From positions 12,058,501 through 12,122,500 of the forward strand of contig JAQISU010000179.1 in the NCBI GenBank assembly GCA_029339505.1: DNA of 64,000 bases, in the 5' to 3' direction. Under the pieces are notes generated by a model. It saw nothing but the letters and a program-made list of their open reading frames with translations, was not told the origin of the DNA and searched no databases. Below, piece by piece: positions 1-13,214 of the stretch. Both the position numbers and the translations under genes were made by a program. The stretch's first letter is position 1, and every line of letters starts with the position of its first letter. Source of the stretch: Unio delphinus. Taxonomy: Eukaryota; Mollusca; Bivalvia; Unionida; Unionidae.

Positions 1-1146
1 ATATCGCCTTATACTTTGTCTATTTCCGTTTTCTAGTTGAAGGTGAATTAAACTTCAACCATATGCACGATGGTTAATACACTAGTCACTGTGCTGCTTG
101 GGAGAAACGTATTTATTGTTGATGTTTGTAAAATAATGCGTTATTTTATTGTCTTTTCCTTCTAATTAGTACGGAATTCTTACGGAGAAAAACAACAACA
201 GCTGATAAGTGTTTTTATTGTTCGGAACCTGTCTGCAATAGGTAAATTGTTTAGTCACGCTAGAAGACAAACTAATTGCGTAGAATAACACAATGCATTA
301 TTATTAAGGTCCGACACATATCTTCAAATACATTTTTTTGCTTTCGTTCCTTTTCCTTCTCCCGAGCTTGTTAATCAGGAAGACGTTAGAAGAAAAAAGC
401 CAATCGTTGTATTTCATGAGAACATAGCGCCACTAATGCATCACTTTCGATATCAAAACCATATTATTATGCACGAGCAAACTTTGAATGGCATCTACTT
501 CCGCCAACAAGAAGTTATATTAACGAACTCCATTTCAAGTTTGCTATGAAAGGATTTAAAGTGAGAAGCATGGTAATGGTTAATAGCTTAGGATGTAGAG
601 TTAGAATATTTATTGGATGCTGCTTCAATGGTCTGGTCTGTCTTTTAGACACCTCGTCTGACTGGGATAGGATAATAATTAACAATAGACTTTAACCCAA
701 CAAGTCTTTTGACGGTGCAAAACATACAATTATTGATATATTTTGGAACACTAAATCGGGATAACTTAGACTTTTAAACTTGTCCCCAAAAGTAATGAAT
801 ATTCAGATAAACACACGGGAAAAATTCAAATTGAAATTTCAGCTGAAGAACTGTCTGAATCTCTCTGGTGATTATTGTGTCTATAATATTTAGCCTGATG
901 CTGGTAACAAATATAAACCTTTCATGAATTTGAGATTATGCTAAATCACTTGCCATATATAGTTCATCCAGGAAATTCTTACTGGCTCTAATATGAAAAC
1001 TTTGGATACGATTTTAACCATAAAACTACTGCTTTAAAAAGGCATAAAAGTATATCATGTCGTATACGTATTTTATAAGCATTAAATTTATTTTTGTTGA
1101 CATTTAATTTGTACGTTTGCATTTGTGAGTACCACTAAAATGCGTG

Positions 1147-1149
<3 letters not shown>

Positions 1150-1207
<58 letters not shown>
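1150..1207. repeat. (AT)n microsatellite
   Basis: This is an uninterrupted AT dinucleotide run of about 58 bp. Confidence 0.97.
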
Positions 1208-1211
<4 letters not shown>

Positions 1212-1953
1212 CAGCCAAAATATTTTTGTACGTCACAACCAAGGTGCAAAATTTCAAGCTTCTAAATGACACGGATTTATTACGTAAAAGTAGATATATT
1301 TAGGGGATTAAATTTTTCTTACATGTAAATTAATTGAGCATCAAAGTCTACAAGTTGTTAGGTATCCTGTTGTTCAAGACACGTGTAAATGTTGATTGTA
1401 GCAGAGGTAGTATATTAAACACAAGAAACTCAGTTATGGACGATATTACCGTATGCTAATTACCCAGGTGATAATTCGTCATTATTGTAATCTTATCATT
1501 CATTGATATAGTCTGTATCAGTGGTAAGCTAATCCGATGTAGACTTGTGAATCAAAGCCAACCGTAAGAAAATGTGAATCAAATATTTGAAACTTAATAA
1601 AGAGTAGATGAGGCTGTTATTGTTAATAGGTTAAATTGGCAGAGTGCAAGGTAAAATGAATGAAAACAACAAAAGAAGTATAATCTAAATTACTAATTTA
1701 AACGTCTGTCACGTTTAACAATAATTTAGCTATATAAACCGCCTCTATCTCGTCGATGTGCCGGCAAAGCAGACAAGATCCAGTGACAGGCAGTCTGTTC
1801 TTCACGCAGTAACCATACAACTTACATTATTCAAATATAAACAGGGCTATGCGAAGTATTTCTTTCTTTAAAGTCGCGATCCTTATATATAAAGAAAGGA
1901 TGAATTGCCAAGAAAGTGTCAGATATCCTCCTCAGTTGACCCTTCCAAGCTGT

Positions 1954-1954
<1 letters not shown>

Positions 1955-2019
<65 letters not shown>
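1955..2019. repeat. (AAT)n microsatellite
   Basis: This is an uninterrupted trinucleotide run. In one frame it translates as poly-asparagine, but no surrounding coding signal makes that a real protein. Confidence 0.97.
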
Positions 2020-3865
2020 TCAGATTTAACAATACCATATGGTTAGCAACGGTCCATTTGTCGCATTCACATCTAAAGATGAATCAAAAACATTTTTATT
2101 TGAGTATGCATGCTTTCGAAACCGACAAAATTGTTGCCCGTCAATGGTTTCTTCAGCTGCAATACAATGAATATAGGTTTAATAAGTTATAAAAATGTAC
2201 AGAAAGCATGTTTCATGCAGTAGCAAAGTGCGGTGTACGGTAAAATCGCCCTAACTCAGTTTTGGAACCACCATTTATGTCCATTTTATGGCGGTGGGCA
2301 GTATTAACTGATTTAGGTAGAGCAATCGCATTGGAACATAAATAAGAAGAAAACAAGCAGTAGCGAGTTGAAACCTTTTTTCCAGAATCAATTTGGTTCG
2401 CTAATGCATGACAGTGCCGTTGATTATCAGTTTCTCTTGGATGGAATTGCCTTTAATAGATGGTGATACTTGTGAAGCCATTACCGTACCGAACGTCATT
2501 CCTATTTGTGATTGATGCATTTATACTTTTATAGTATATTGATTACTAGGTCATACGTCAATGGAAACCTTGAGGAATCATTTGTATGCAAGACAAAATA
2601 GCTGACGCAGTTAATACATATCGTATATACTCCAGTAAGGATTGGATCCAACTACATCGTGCATATACCATAATATGTCGTCAAATAATACACCTGCAGA
2701 ATTTGGTTCATGCAGCTTGTTAGGACTAATCAGTAGAATAAACGATATAGACCCTTATCTGCCATAAAATAATACACCGGCAGATCATGGTCTGTGGTGC
2801 TGACAGTTGGATCTATTTATATGCGGGTATACCCGGCGAGCAGATAAAATGCAAAATTCAGCGTATTTGCTATCGGCTGTTTCCTGAACTACCTAAAATT
2901 AATCAACTGCACAGAGGTTCGTCTGCTATTGAAAAGACTTCCTGTATACTATTCCCTGTCATTTGAGCTATATTGTTAACAGGAGGCAAACAAGGTGTTC
3001 GTCTGTTGTTCGTTCAGTTCTCAGAATAATGTGCGGATCGAAATAAGCTTCCGTTGTACTTTGAGGAATATAAGCTAGTTATGAATCGTGCATGTTAAGG
3101 TGGAGATATTTTAAAAGGTATGAAATTATTCCGAATTTAGACCCTACCATTTAAACTGAAACTTTAGTTATACAGTATGTGTAATACGTTAAAAAAAACT
3201 GAAATTATAATTTCAGAATGTAACACAAGAAAAATAACTGAAATGTTACTTACAGTACGTAACTCTATGAAAAAAAATGTTAATTAGAGAATACAAAACG
3301 AGAAAAAACTGAATGTTTGGTTAGAGCATATTTCACAAACAAATATTAGGAAAACTATCATGAGGACGATTTTTTTTTCTTCACAGAGATGAATCTCACA
3401 GGGATGAGTCTGCAGAACACATTCATTCTCAAAGAAATTCGTTTGGAAAACACATTTAAACATTTCTTCCTATTTCTTCTGAAAGAAAAGATATTACGTT
3501 GTATTAAATAAAGTGTTTAAATCTTTGCCAAATCTGTACACAATTACTCGTCTTCCAAGCGTTCCGTAATGCCATTGTAAAGCCATTATTTGAGACTTCC
3601 AAGTATCCAAGTATCGATAACGATCGAATAGATTTAAATTTTCGAAAACATTTATATTGAACTGAAAACTATCATCACATTCTTATTTAGAAGTAAATTG
3701 GTTATGATATCATACATTGGCTGAGAAAGAGAATTTTTTAAAAAAAAAAGGTAATTTTAAATAACTGCGTAATATTTACAATAATGCTTAGATTTATTAA
3801 GCTCATAGTCGTCTTTATTCCACAGATGCCGGAATTTCCCTTTAGAATTTCAGCACAATTATTTC

Positions 3866-4246
3866 TTGGTTCTTGTACTGTTTTGTCATAATTGTACAGC
3901 AATAACTGTATTGTTTTGTCATATTTTTACAGCTGTAATTAATAATTGTACTATTTTGTGATAATTGTACAGCTATAACTGTACGGTTTTGTGATGATTT
4001 TACAGTTGTAATTAAAATTGTACTATTTTGTGATAATTGTACAGCTATAACTATACTGTTTTGTGATAACTGTACAGCTGTAATTAATAATTGTACTATT
4101 TTGTGATAATTGTACAGCTATAACTGTGCTGTTTTGTGATAACTGTACAGCGGTCATTGTACTGTTTATGATAATTGTACAGTTATCATTTACTGTTTTG
4201 TGATAATTATACAATTATCATTGCACTATTTTGTGGTATAGGTAAA
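3866..4246. repeat. minisatellite, about 35-bp unit
   Basis: The motif TTTTGTGATAATTGTACAG recurs at intervals of roughly 35 bp with moderate divergence. A few degenerate units reappear near 4665-4740. Many units contain a small TGTAC palindrome. I see no coding potential. Confidence 0.85.
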
Positions 4247-5635
4247 ACTCGTTTCGCTATAACACGATTCCGCTTATAACGCCATGGCAGCATGTCTCCT
4301 TTTTTTTCTAAACGTGGCTCCTCTTTTTAACATCCTAAATACTTTCTCTTGAAAAAACATTTTATTCGTATCCCTAACAGATATTTAATTTCAGCACTAC
4401 ATTTAATTTTGCCTTAACTTTGGAACGTTTCTAAAACATAATGCAGTATTATATTTGTAAATGAGTATACATGATGTCTGATGAAACCAGGCGAGCATAG
4501 CAAATCATATATTTTCAGGAGGTCATTTAAAACTGATGATATTGAAATTTTAATGCACATTTTCAATGGGTAAGTTTCTCCGAAAATTTGTTAAGGCGAT
4601 CCCACTTATATCGGATGTTATTCTTTGGACCCCGATCATCACGATGTAATGGGTTTTACCTGTAATAAACAGTTATCGTTTTATTGTTCTGTAAAAACTG
4701 TACAGTTGTAATTGTACCATTTTGATAATTGTACTGTTTTTAATTTTAAACACCAGACTAGCACATCAATCAATAAATGAGTACACCAAAAACAGAGACA
4801 GAGAGAGAGAATATGTTTATGAATGTATGTATAATATGATATAACGGCACATCAACACATTTCTCATGATTCTAAGAGCTGTATTATACTTGCTTAATGA
4901 TAGATGTCCAGTACAGAAAGAAAGATGAATGAAAACTCATAGAGCTTTTATACGAGGAAAGTAATGTATTTAATTTTGTCAATACCAGATCTGTTGTAAA
5001 CATAAAAGTTATAACCTAGTGTGGAAATTTTATTCGGTATATTAGCATGAATTTAGACGGGAAATGTATACATCTTTGTGACATTAGTAATTCTGCTAAA
5101 TGGTCAATATGATTTAAATAAATATGATCAATCAGACGCTGCATGTAAACAGTATTTGGTTTGGAATTCGTCATTCTAGATTACATTCTAATATCAGAAA
5201 ATATCTCATTCTCTGGATATGATGAATAAATGGTATTCATTAAGTAGTGGACCTAGGAAATCGTAATATGACATGAATCTGTTGCTGATTTCAGGGAAAC
5301 AAAAAACACCATTTATTAATTTAATTTAGAATAAAACAAATAATATACTCCAGAGTTTAGATTACAAATTCATCTTAAAGTCTCAGTATTCCCCTAGAAC
5401 TCACAAAATAACAGTAACTATTAGTTTATGTTATGGATGCATATAAAAATGTAAATTTACTACACTTATATTGATGGTTAATTACCTTTTTAGATGCTAT
5501 ATAAGGTTCACCTTTATTTCTCAACATTCACTTCATTTTAAAATAGTTATATTGACTGCTATCGTCTCAATTGATTTTTGATATTTTTGCATGCACTCTG
5601 TTGTGAAACATTGTTTTTAAGTACCATTAGACCAT
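4247..5635. other. non-coding, no clear feature
   Basis: This is AT-rich sequence without a sustained reading frame, RNA-like fold or repeat beyond stray units of the preceding array. Confidence 0.5.
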
Positions 5636-5637
5636 AA

Positions 5638-6275
5638 CTTTGCATGTACAATTAGAGAATTTATTTACATGTACAATTAGTTAATTGCTTTACATGTACA
5701 ATTAGAGAATTGCTTTACATGTACAATTAGAGAATTGCTTTGCATGTACAATTAGAGAATTGCTTTACATGTACAATTAGAGAATTGCTTTGCATGTACA
5801 ATACGAGAATTACTTTACATCTACAATTAGAGAATTGCTTTACATGTACAATTAGTGAATTGCTTTACATGTACAATTAGAGAATTTCTTTACATGTACA
5901 ATTAGTTAATTGCTTTACATGTACAATTAGAGAATTGCTTTGCATGTACAATTAGTGAATTGCTTTACATGTATAATTAGAGAATTTATTTACATATACA
6001 ATTAGAGAATTGCTTTACATGTACAATTAGTTAATTGCTTTACATGTACAATTAGATAATTGCTTTACATGTACAATTAGTGAATTGCTTTACATGTACA
6101 ATTAGAAAATTTATTTACATGTACAATTAGAGAATTACTTCACATGTAAAATTAGAGAATTGCTTTACATGTATAATTAGAGAATTGCTTTACATGTACA
6201 ATTAGTGAATTTCTTTACATGTACAATTAGAGAATTGCTTTACTTGTACAATTAGAGAATTTCTTTACATGTACA
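5638..6275. repeat. 25-bp minisatellite
   Basis: About 25 tandem copies of a 25-bp unit containing ACATGTACAATTAG are visible. Units differ mostly at the GAGAATTGC part. Degenerate, more widely spaced relatives (CATGTACAATTAG-like) continue at about 7250-7660, so the array once extended further or seeded a second cluster. Confidence 0.93.
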
Positions 6276-6540
6276 GATCTAACATAGCCTTGCATGTACG
6301 GTTTGAACAAATGTGTGGGAGTACAATGAAATTTTGTGTCATGTACACCTGAACAATGTGAGTTAATTTTCACGAATACATATTGTAATTGTCTTTTAGT
6401 ACAGAACACATTAAAAACTAATTTTCTATTTGATTGTTAATTCGAACTTTAAAAGATGAAGAAATTTTTAGTAAAGTTCAAGATAGTACGCTGTACCTTT
6501 GTTGAAAACAATATAATATCATTTGCGTTCAAGTCATGGG

Positions 6541-6541
<1 letters not shown>

Positions 6542-6637
<96 letters not shown>
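6542..6637. repeat. (AT)n microsatellite
   Basis: This is a 96-bp AT run. The apparent Ile-Tyr repeat protein across it is an artefact of the microsatellite. Confidence 0.97.
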
Positions 6638-6638
<1 letters not shown>

Positions 6639-6639
6639 C

Positions 6640-7940
6640 ATGCTGACCTTATTCCTGAATACTAGCGGCTAATGAACCTGACCTTGCTGAGAAAGTGAGA
6701 TTGATCTCAAATTACTATTCAACTCTCGCCCATATCTGCATTACGTCGTAAAACTTTATATAAGGGTTGATTTACGGAGATTTATATATTCGCAGCACTG
6801 GAATCATTCTTAGAGGAGTAAGTTAGTCGTGATCAATTGAGAGAATGTATTTATTTCAATTATTCATTGCAATTGCAAAGTACTCAGACTTTAGTAGCCC
6901 TATTGGAACTCCTTTGAAGACATTTTGGATTAAAACAATGTGATGCATCAAGACTATTGACACGTGAACACAACAGATTGAACTTTATTCGGAATACCAC
7001 CGGAACTCATATGGAATACTCGATACTATTGGAGATGACATGTACCTATCGGACTATTTTGGATTCAATTCACCAAACTTTGAGCTATTTTAATTTTCAA
7101 TTTGAATTTTAGAGAATAAATCATATTTTGAATTTTACTAAACGTTTTCATTTTCTTTTACTTAAATTCGCAACAATTGTTTTTCATTTACCCTAAGAAT
7201 AACGCTGGTGAAGTACAGTCAGAACATATCTTCGCGTGTTCAATATGAGCAAACGTTTGCATGTACAATTAGGTTATTGCTTTGAATATACAATTAGAAC
7301 ATTTTTTTGATAAACACGGGTTTGAAAAGGCATAAAATAGCTTTGCAGGTACAGTTAGCGGATATCTCTGCATTTACAATTAGAACATATCATTATTGTA
7401 TGTACAGCTGAAATATAGCCTTGTGCGAACAGTTCGAATCTTGTTTTAATGGTAATTAGAAGATACTTTTGCATATACAGTTATAATATGTGCAATCAGA
7501 CTATAGCTTATCATGAAGTTAGACTGTATATTTTAATTAATAGTTAGTATATAGTTTGTTGAGTACAGTTAAAATATAAAATTTCGAGTATAGTTTGTAT
7601 ATAACTTCGGGCGTACAGTTAGAAGACAGTTGTGCATGAACAGTTATAAGATACTTTGCACATACTGTAGTGATGTATTTTTTTATTTAATCGGTCTTTC
7701 ATTTTTTCAAATTATATTACATGCTATTGTAATGTAATTTGTTTATTTGATTTCATTTTGCAGTCCAGTTGTGACTGATTTGTTTTTATTTTTGACGTAA
7801 GCCACTAACTAGCAATCGATACGTTGTATCTAATGATAAAAAAGCTCCTGGCCTTGTTTAAAAATTTAGAGGCAATTTTATTGGTTAACAATCTTTAAAA
7901 ATGCTTATTTTCTATCAGAGTAAGAATTAACTAGCAGCAG
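6640..7940. other. non-coding, degenerate repeat remnants
   Basis: The part from 6640 to 7200 has no recognisable feature. From about 7250 to 7660 there are diverged copies of the CATGTACAATTAG minisatellite. No gene is seen. Confidence 0.5.
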
Positions 7941-7954
7941 ATCCCATGACTTAG

Positions 7955-9185
7955 CAACATTTCCCGTTAAGTAGCAAAATATCCCATTACGTAGCAACAT
8001 ATCTCATTAAGTAAAACATACTTCCTTTGATAGCATTATATCCCATTACGTAGCAACATATCTCATTAAGTAAAACATACTTCCTTAGATAGCATTATAT
8101 CCCATTACGTAGCAACATATCTCATTAAGTAAAACATACTTCCTTAGATAGCATTATATCCCATTACGTAGCAACATATCTCATTAAGTAAAACATACTT
8201 CCTTAGATAGCATTATATCCATTACGTAGCAACATATCTCATTAAATAAATCATACTTCCTTAGATATCATTATATCCCATTACGTAGCAACATATCTCA
8301 TTAAGTAAAACATACTTCCTTAGATAGCATTATATCCCATTAAGAAGCAATATATCGCATTAAGCAGCAACATTTCTCATTATGTATCAACATAAAACAT
8401 TAAGTAGCAATATATCATTCAGTATCATCATATTTTATTGGATAACAACATATCTCATTATATAGTAACTATCTCATTAGGTAGCAACATATTTCATTAA
8501 GTAGCAACATATCTCATTACGTAGCAACATAGCTAGCTCACTAAGTAGCAACATATATCATTAAGTAGCAATACATCTCGTTAGGCAGCAAAACATCTAA
8601 TTAGGTAGCACCATATCTTTTTAAGAAGCACCATATCAAATTAAATAGCAATATAGCTCATTAATTTAAAACATATCTCATGGGCCCCGAGTGGCCGAGT
8701 GGTCTAATGCGCTGTCCGTTACGGATCACTGCCATCTCACCTCTGTATGCGTGGGTTCGAGTCTAAGTAGCCAGTAGCTTCTCGTGGGTCGGTGGTTCTT
8801 TCCGGGGGTTTTCCGGATTCTTCCTCCACCATTAATACTGGCTGCCATGTATAGCCGATATTGTGCTGAAAAATGGCATTGAAACCATAAAAACATAATC
8901 TCATTAAGTAGCAACATAACTCATTACGTAGCAACATATTAAATTAAGTAGCGACATATCTCATTAAATGGCAACACATCTCATTAAGTAGCAACATAGC
9001 TAGCTCACTAAGTAGCAACATATATCAATAAGTAGCAACATAGCTCATTAATTAGCAACATATCGTATTACGTATTACGTAGCAACATATTTTACTAAGT
9101 AGCAACATATATCATTAAGTAGCAAATGCATCATAAGATAGCAACATATCTCATAAAGTAGCAACATAGCTCATGAAGTTGTATC
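7955..9185. repeat. GTAGCAACATATCTCATTAA-type tandem repeat
   Basis: A roughly 20-bp module (AGTAGCAACATATCTCATTA) repeats throughout. At 7980-8340 it is organised as a higher-order unit of about 69 bp (ending TTCCTTAGATAGCATTATAT) in five or six near-identical copies. A SINE interrupts the array at about 8690-8900, so the SINE inserted after the array formed. Confidence 0.9.
8688..8900 (+). mobile_element. tRNA-derived SINE, family 1
   Basis: The head is tRNA-like: GAGTGGCCGAGTGGTCTAA serves as a box-A-type sequence and GTGGGTTCGAGTC as a box-B-type sequence. A body follows (TCGGTGGTTCTTTCCGGG; CTTCCTCCACCA) and a 3' part GTGCTGAAAAATGGC. The same order recurs at 45.4 kb, 46.9 kb (minus) and partially at 10.7 kb, so this is a dispersed Pol III retroposon and not a functional tRNA gene. 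Confidence 0.85.
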
Positions 9186-9346
9186 ATGTCCCATTCGTGT
9201 CTGCTGAATATTTCTCTGGATTCTGATTCAGAGTGGGTGCGTTTTATACCTGCTGTCGTCAATCCACACCGGTGAAATATATTGCCTTTATATTATCATG
9301 TGTCTAAATTCTTCAATAATAACCAATTAAAAGTGAAATGTATTGC

Positions 9347-9348
<2 letters not shown>

Positions 9349-9393
<45 letters not shown>
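9349..9393. repeat. (CA)n microsatellite
   Basis: This is a CA dinucleotide run of about 45 bp. Confidence 0.97.
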
Positions 9394-9395
<2 letters not shown>

Positions 9396-9717
9396 TGTCT
9401 AAATTGGTCCTTATCAACCTATATACCAGGAAATCTATGTTTTGCATTACTATACTTCTAAGACTGCAGAACGAAAGATTCAAAAAGATATTCGACTATT
9501 TTTATGCTGATTAAATAACAGGTCATAAACTTTGAATATAAGATTAATCTTGATCAAAACTTATAATCGATGTCATTTGCTTTTTGTAGAGGTAGAACTG
9601 CTTCGTATAAGGAGACAACTTATTTATTAAAAACCAGTTGATTCCTAGTTTGCGTAATCTATATTATTGACAAAACACTGAAATGCTACCAAGAAAGTAG
9701 TTCCAGTTTGTAGGTTG

Positions 9718-10255
9718 TCCTTGTATACATGTCCTTTTTCGTCCATGTTTACTAGACGCGTGGCTTGTATACGCACCCCTTTTACGTCCGCGTTTACTAG
9801 ACGCGTGGCTTGTATACGCACCCCTTTTACGTCCGCGTTTACTAGACGCGTGGCTTGTATACGCACCCCTTTTACGTCCATGTTTACTAGACGCGTGGCT
9901 TGTATACGCACCCCTTTTACGTCCGCGTTTACTAGACGCGTGGCTTGTATACGCACCCCTTTTACGTCCGCGTTTACTAGAGGCAGTGACTTGTGTACGT
10001 ACCCGTTTTTCGTCCACGTTGACTTGACGCATCAGCTTGTAAACGTACCTTTCTGTCATCTATGTTTACTAGATGCAGTGACTTGTATACGTACGCTTTT
10101 ATCGTCCATGTATACTACAGGCAGTGCTTTGTATACGCACCCGTTTTTCGTCCATGTTTACTAGACCCAGCAGTTTTTAGACATACCCTTTTATCGTCCA
10201 TGTTTACTAGAAGCAGTGCCTTGTATATGGCCCCATTTATCGTCCATGTTAGCTA
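9718..10255. repeat. 45-bp minisatellite
   Basis: About eleven tandem units of 45 bp are present. The first six are nearly identical (TTTACTAGACGCGTGGCTTG) and later ones are increasingly diverged. Because 45 is a multiple of 3, several frames on both strands stay open and give repetitive peptides. No start context, splice site or flanking coding sequence supports translation. Confidence 0.93.
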
Positions 10256-10714
10256 GAGACAGTTGATATGCTAATCGGCAAACACATCGTTAGTAATGGT
10301 TTAGCGTCTTCAGTTTCTAAAATCTCTTGTATCAAAAACTTTGATTTCATAAAGAAACCTGATTACAAAACCTCTATGACACGTTTCAAAACTATCGATT
10401 CCTTTTTCAAGACCAAAAAGTTCCAAAGAACAGTTACATAAACAAGGTCAGAATCGCCTCCCCCCCCCCCCCCCCCCCGGCCACAAAAAACTTAATTTTA
10501 TTTACATAACGTACATGATGTTTCCTAGTAGATAGTTGAAGAAACAATGCAGTTAGAACATAGAAATATACCTGATGGTATAAGTAAGTGGGTTCAGTAA
10601 CCTTAAATTTGTGCTTGACTCTTATGTATCGTCTCAATATGGTTCTAGACGTTTTATGTTTCTAAATAAGGTTTTATTTTCTTTATGACATTATTTTTTA
10701 AACGCTCTTTTGCT

Positions 10715-10808
10715 GTTTTGACTCAGGGTGTTCCAGGGTTCTTTCTCCACCAGTTATACTGGCTATCAAGTATAGCCTATCTTGTGCTGAAAAATGGTGT
10801 TAAACCCT
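10715..10808 (+). mobile_element. SINE family 1, 3' fragment
   Basis: This piece matches the body and 3' end of the family-1 SINE (TTCTTTCTCCACCAG, then GTGCTGAAAAATGG). The tRNA head is missing, consistent with a 5'-truncated copy. Confidence 0.75.
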
Positions 10809-10974
10809 ACAAAAGTAATAACAACATTATGTATAACGCATTACGTCTTATGTTCTTTAGTGTACCAATCAGTATATGTTCATTGGTCAACGAAAATGTT
10901 TGGAGTGAACTAGAAGAAAGAAAAACATTTCAATCATAGCATCACAGTAATGTGATATTTATGACGGTTACAGA

Positions 10975-11212
10975 ATGACACACTGTTGCGCAATATACGA
11001 CTTCTACAGTGTGACAAACTGTTGCGCAATATACTTCTACAGCGTGTCACACTGTTGCGCAATATACGACTTCTACAGCGTGTCACACTGTTGCGCAATA
11101 TACGACTTCTACAGCGTGTCACACTGATGCCCAATATACTACTTACAGCGTGTCACCCTGTTGCGCTATACATGACAGCCAAACTGTGTAACACTATTGG
11201 ACTATAAATGAC
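10975..11212. repeat. 36-bp minisatellite
   Basis: Six or so units of about 36 bp occur in tandem (ACTGTTGCGCAATATACGAC, TTCTACAGCGTGTCAC). One unit lacks 3 bp. Confidence 0.9.
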
Positions 11213-11214
11213 GG

Positions 11215-11820
11215 GAAAAGAGTTTTACTTTAGTACAATTATTTTTAAAAAAATGTTATAATCATAATATTTAGTTCTCTATTGAATCTTTCTGTGCAGA
11301 TATTAGATAGTAAAACATAAATAATAGTATGACACGAAAAACAATTGTTTGTTTTTGATGATGTCCTTTTTAATTCCTTGTCGTTTCAATCGTTTAGTTT
11401 AAGCGTCATCATGTTTAGATATCTGGAATTTTTCTTCTGTACAATCTTCTAATGTTCCTATGAGACAGCAGGTGTTTCCAGTCAAAAAAAAAATCATCGG
11501 AATTGGGACCAGGAGATGAAGTACCTTTGCCTTAAGCCTTTCCTGTTGTTATTTGTTTTCTCGATTCAGTCACATCAATGAAGGTTCATTCTTTTATTAA
11601 CATTTCTTAAAGTGTACATTAAAATAGTCATAATGATATAGCAGTAGGTTATATTTTGTTAAAACCGTAAGACTCTTTGACAACAATGTGAACGTTATTC
11701 GAATACCAAAAAAGGCATTACAACTGTCCAACATATTATTTGTACAACATCCATACGGCAGATGGAAATGTCGACTATGCTAACAAAGAATTCGTTTATT
11801 ATACATTTGAATTGCCCTCT
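11215..11820. other. non-coding, no clear feature
   Basis: No gene, repeat or RNA signal that I can support is present. Confidence 0.45.
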
Positions 11821-11825
11821 TTTGT

Positions 11826-12092
11826 GGTTGAGCGTCTGCTTCGAATGCGTGAGATCGGAGGTTCGAATCCCGTCCTAGTGAAACAGAAGACTTACACACA
11901 TGGTAATAACAATCATATAGCTAGACCCTCAGCATAAAGAGGTTATTGTAAGAACTGGTCAGCCTGGTGTCAGGATAATGTGACTCTGTGGGACTTGATG
12001 CTACACGTCTGCGGTATGATGCCCCAGTACCTGACATGACTATAAACTGCCACACCACAGACGTTGAAGCAATATGACTCAATAATTTGTAA
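11826..12092 (+). mobile_element. tRNA-derived SINE, family 2
   Basis: The tRNA-like head includes GAGATCGGAGGTTCGAATCC (box-B type). It is followed by a conserved body: AGGATAATGTGACT, then a CTGCGGTATGATGCCCCAGT segment, then GACGTTGAAGCAATATGACT. Copies with the same layout lie at 13.9 kb (minus), 19.2 kb (plus) and 44.0 kb (minus). The four are diverged from one another, so the family looks old. Confidence 0.82.
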
Positions 12093-12994
12093 AGCTACGT
12101 TAAAAATGCAAATCACACGCACGCACACCATTTTTGAAATAATATCGTTATCCTGCAATTATCTAGGTGAACGTAGATACAGGGATCGTATATACAGGGA
12201 AAGAAGATACAGAGAACTCGATAATAATTTTCCGTGACGATGTACGATCAAAGAAGGGAAGGAATGTCGATGAAATGAGAACAATAAGGAAAATACCCCT
12301 GAAATTATTATAACTGTTACGCTTAAACAAATTTGCCATTTTCCCAGCTGTTCGTTACAATGATTTGTTGACAAGAGTTGATAGGATATTTGCACAGTTA
12401 TTGACAATCCTTCTCCTCTACTGGGACCCTAAACATTGCTTTTGTTACATAAATATGTTATGTCAAAGGTGAATTAATGCTTTCATTAAAGTTATTTTCC
12501 ACTCGAGCAGTTTTTTTGCAACTAGAAAGGGGATCAATTCTTGAGGGAGTTTGATATATCTCTTTCCAGTGATATTCAGCACTGCATATTATTTATCCAA
12601 ATTGGATCCGGCGCTGGAATTTCAGAAACTTAAAGAGGCAGCTTTCAATTCGTTGTATTCAGTATACGTTTTCAGTTGTGCTGACATGATTTTGTAATCC
12701 TCTTAGTGGCAGATTAGTAATGATATATTTAACCTAAGTAAAAAGGAAATCTGGATGAATGATTGGAAATCAAGATTTATGTCAATAAAGATGCACCTTG
12801 CCTAGAGTTTCAATCACAACACAGTATTTGCTTTTATTCTCCGCACATGCTCGATTGTTTTCGAATGTTAGGAACCGTGTTCACTTATTAGTATTCTAAT
12901 TTAATTTATCTATCTGCCTTTCTTCGCGTTAAACGGTTAATACTTTTTTAATGCCATATGGATAAAACCGAAATATATGAAGCCCACATCCAAA
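12093..12994. other. non-coding, no clear feature
   Basis: No supported gene is seen. The 8 bp at the right end (CATCCAAA, 12987-12994) are the left target duplication of the adjacent MITE. Confidence 0.5.
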
Positions 12995-13214
12995 CAGAGG
13001 CGTAGCTATGATATTATGCGCCCGGGGACGAACTATAAAATTGGTGCCCCAGCCCCCTCCCCATTTAATCACATTTTTCTATGACCGATTTATTACCCTT
13101 GTTTACTTATTATAATGTAACGTTGTAAGCCTCATTTTATCGCCCCTGTACCTTGGCGCCCGTGGACATATGTACCCCCCTGCACCCCCCCCCCCCCCCC
13201 CAGCTACGCCTCTG
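12995..13214. mobile_element. hAT-type MITE (220 bp)
   Basis: The termini are perfect inverted repeats of at least 13 bp: CAGAGGCGTAGCT at the left and its exact complement at the right. Both ends are flanked by the 8-bp direct repeat CATCCAAA (12987-12994 and 13215-13222). A CAGRGGCGTAGC-like terminus with 8-bp duplications is typical of hAT elements. The interior encodes nothing and contains a poly-C run, so this is a non-autonomous copy mobilised in trans. The perfect duplication suggests a fairly recent insertion. Confidence 0.9.

Larger units (their letters stand above)
1..3860. other. non-coding AT-rich host DNA
   Basis: I see no gene here. Reading frames are short and broken on both strands. 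The only structured sequences are the two microsatellites listed separately. The rest looks like ordinary intergenic or intronic animal DNA. Confidence 0.6.

Noticed and set aside
5638..6275. CRISPR-like array of regularly spaced repeats
   Set aside because: There are no unique spacers. Units are directly tandem and the context is a eukaryotic genome.
6456..6638. Ile-Tyr repeat frames at 6.5 and 63.7 kb and poly-Asn frame at 1.9 kb
   Set aside because: They are microsatellite artefacts.
9645..10164. Overlapping 100-150-codon frames on both strands at 9.6-10.2 kb
   Set aside because: They follow a 45-bp minisatellite and exist in several frames and both orientations.
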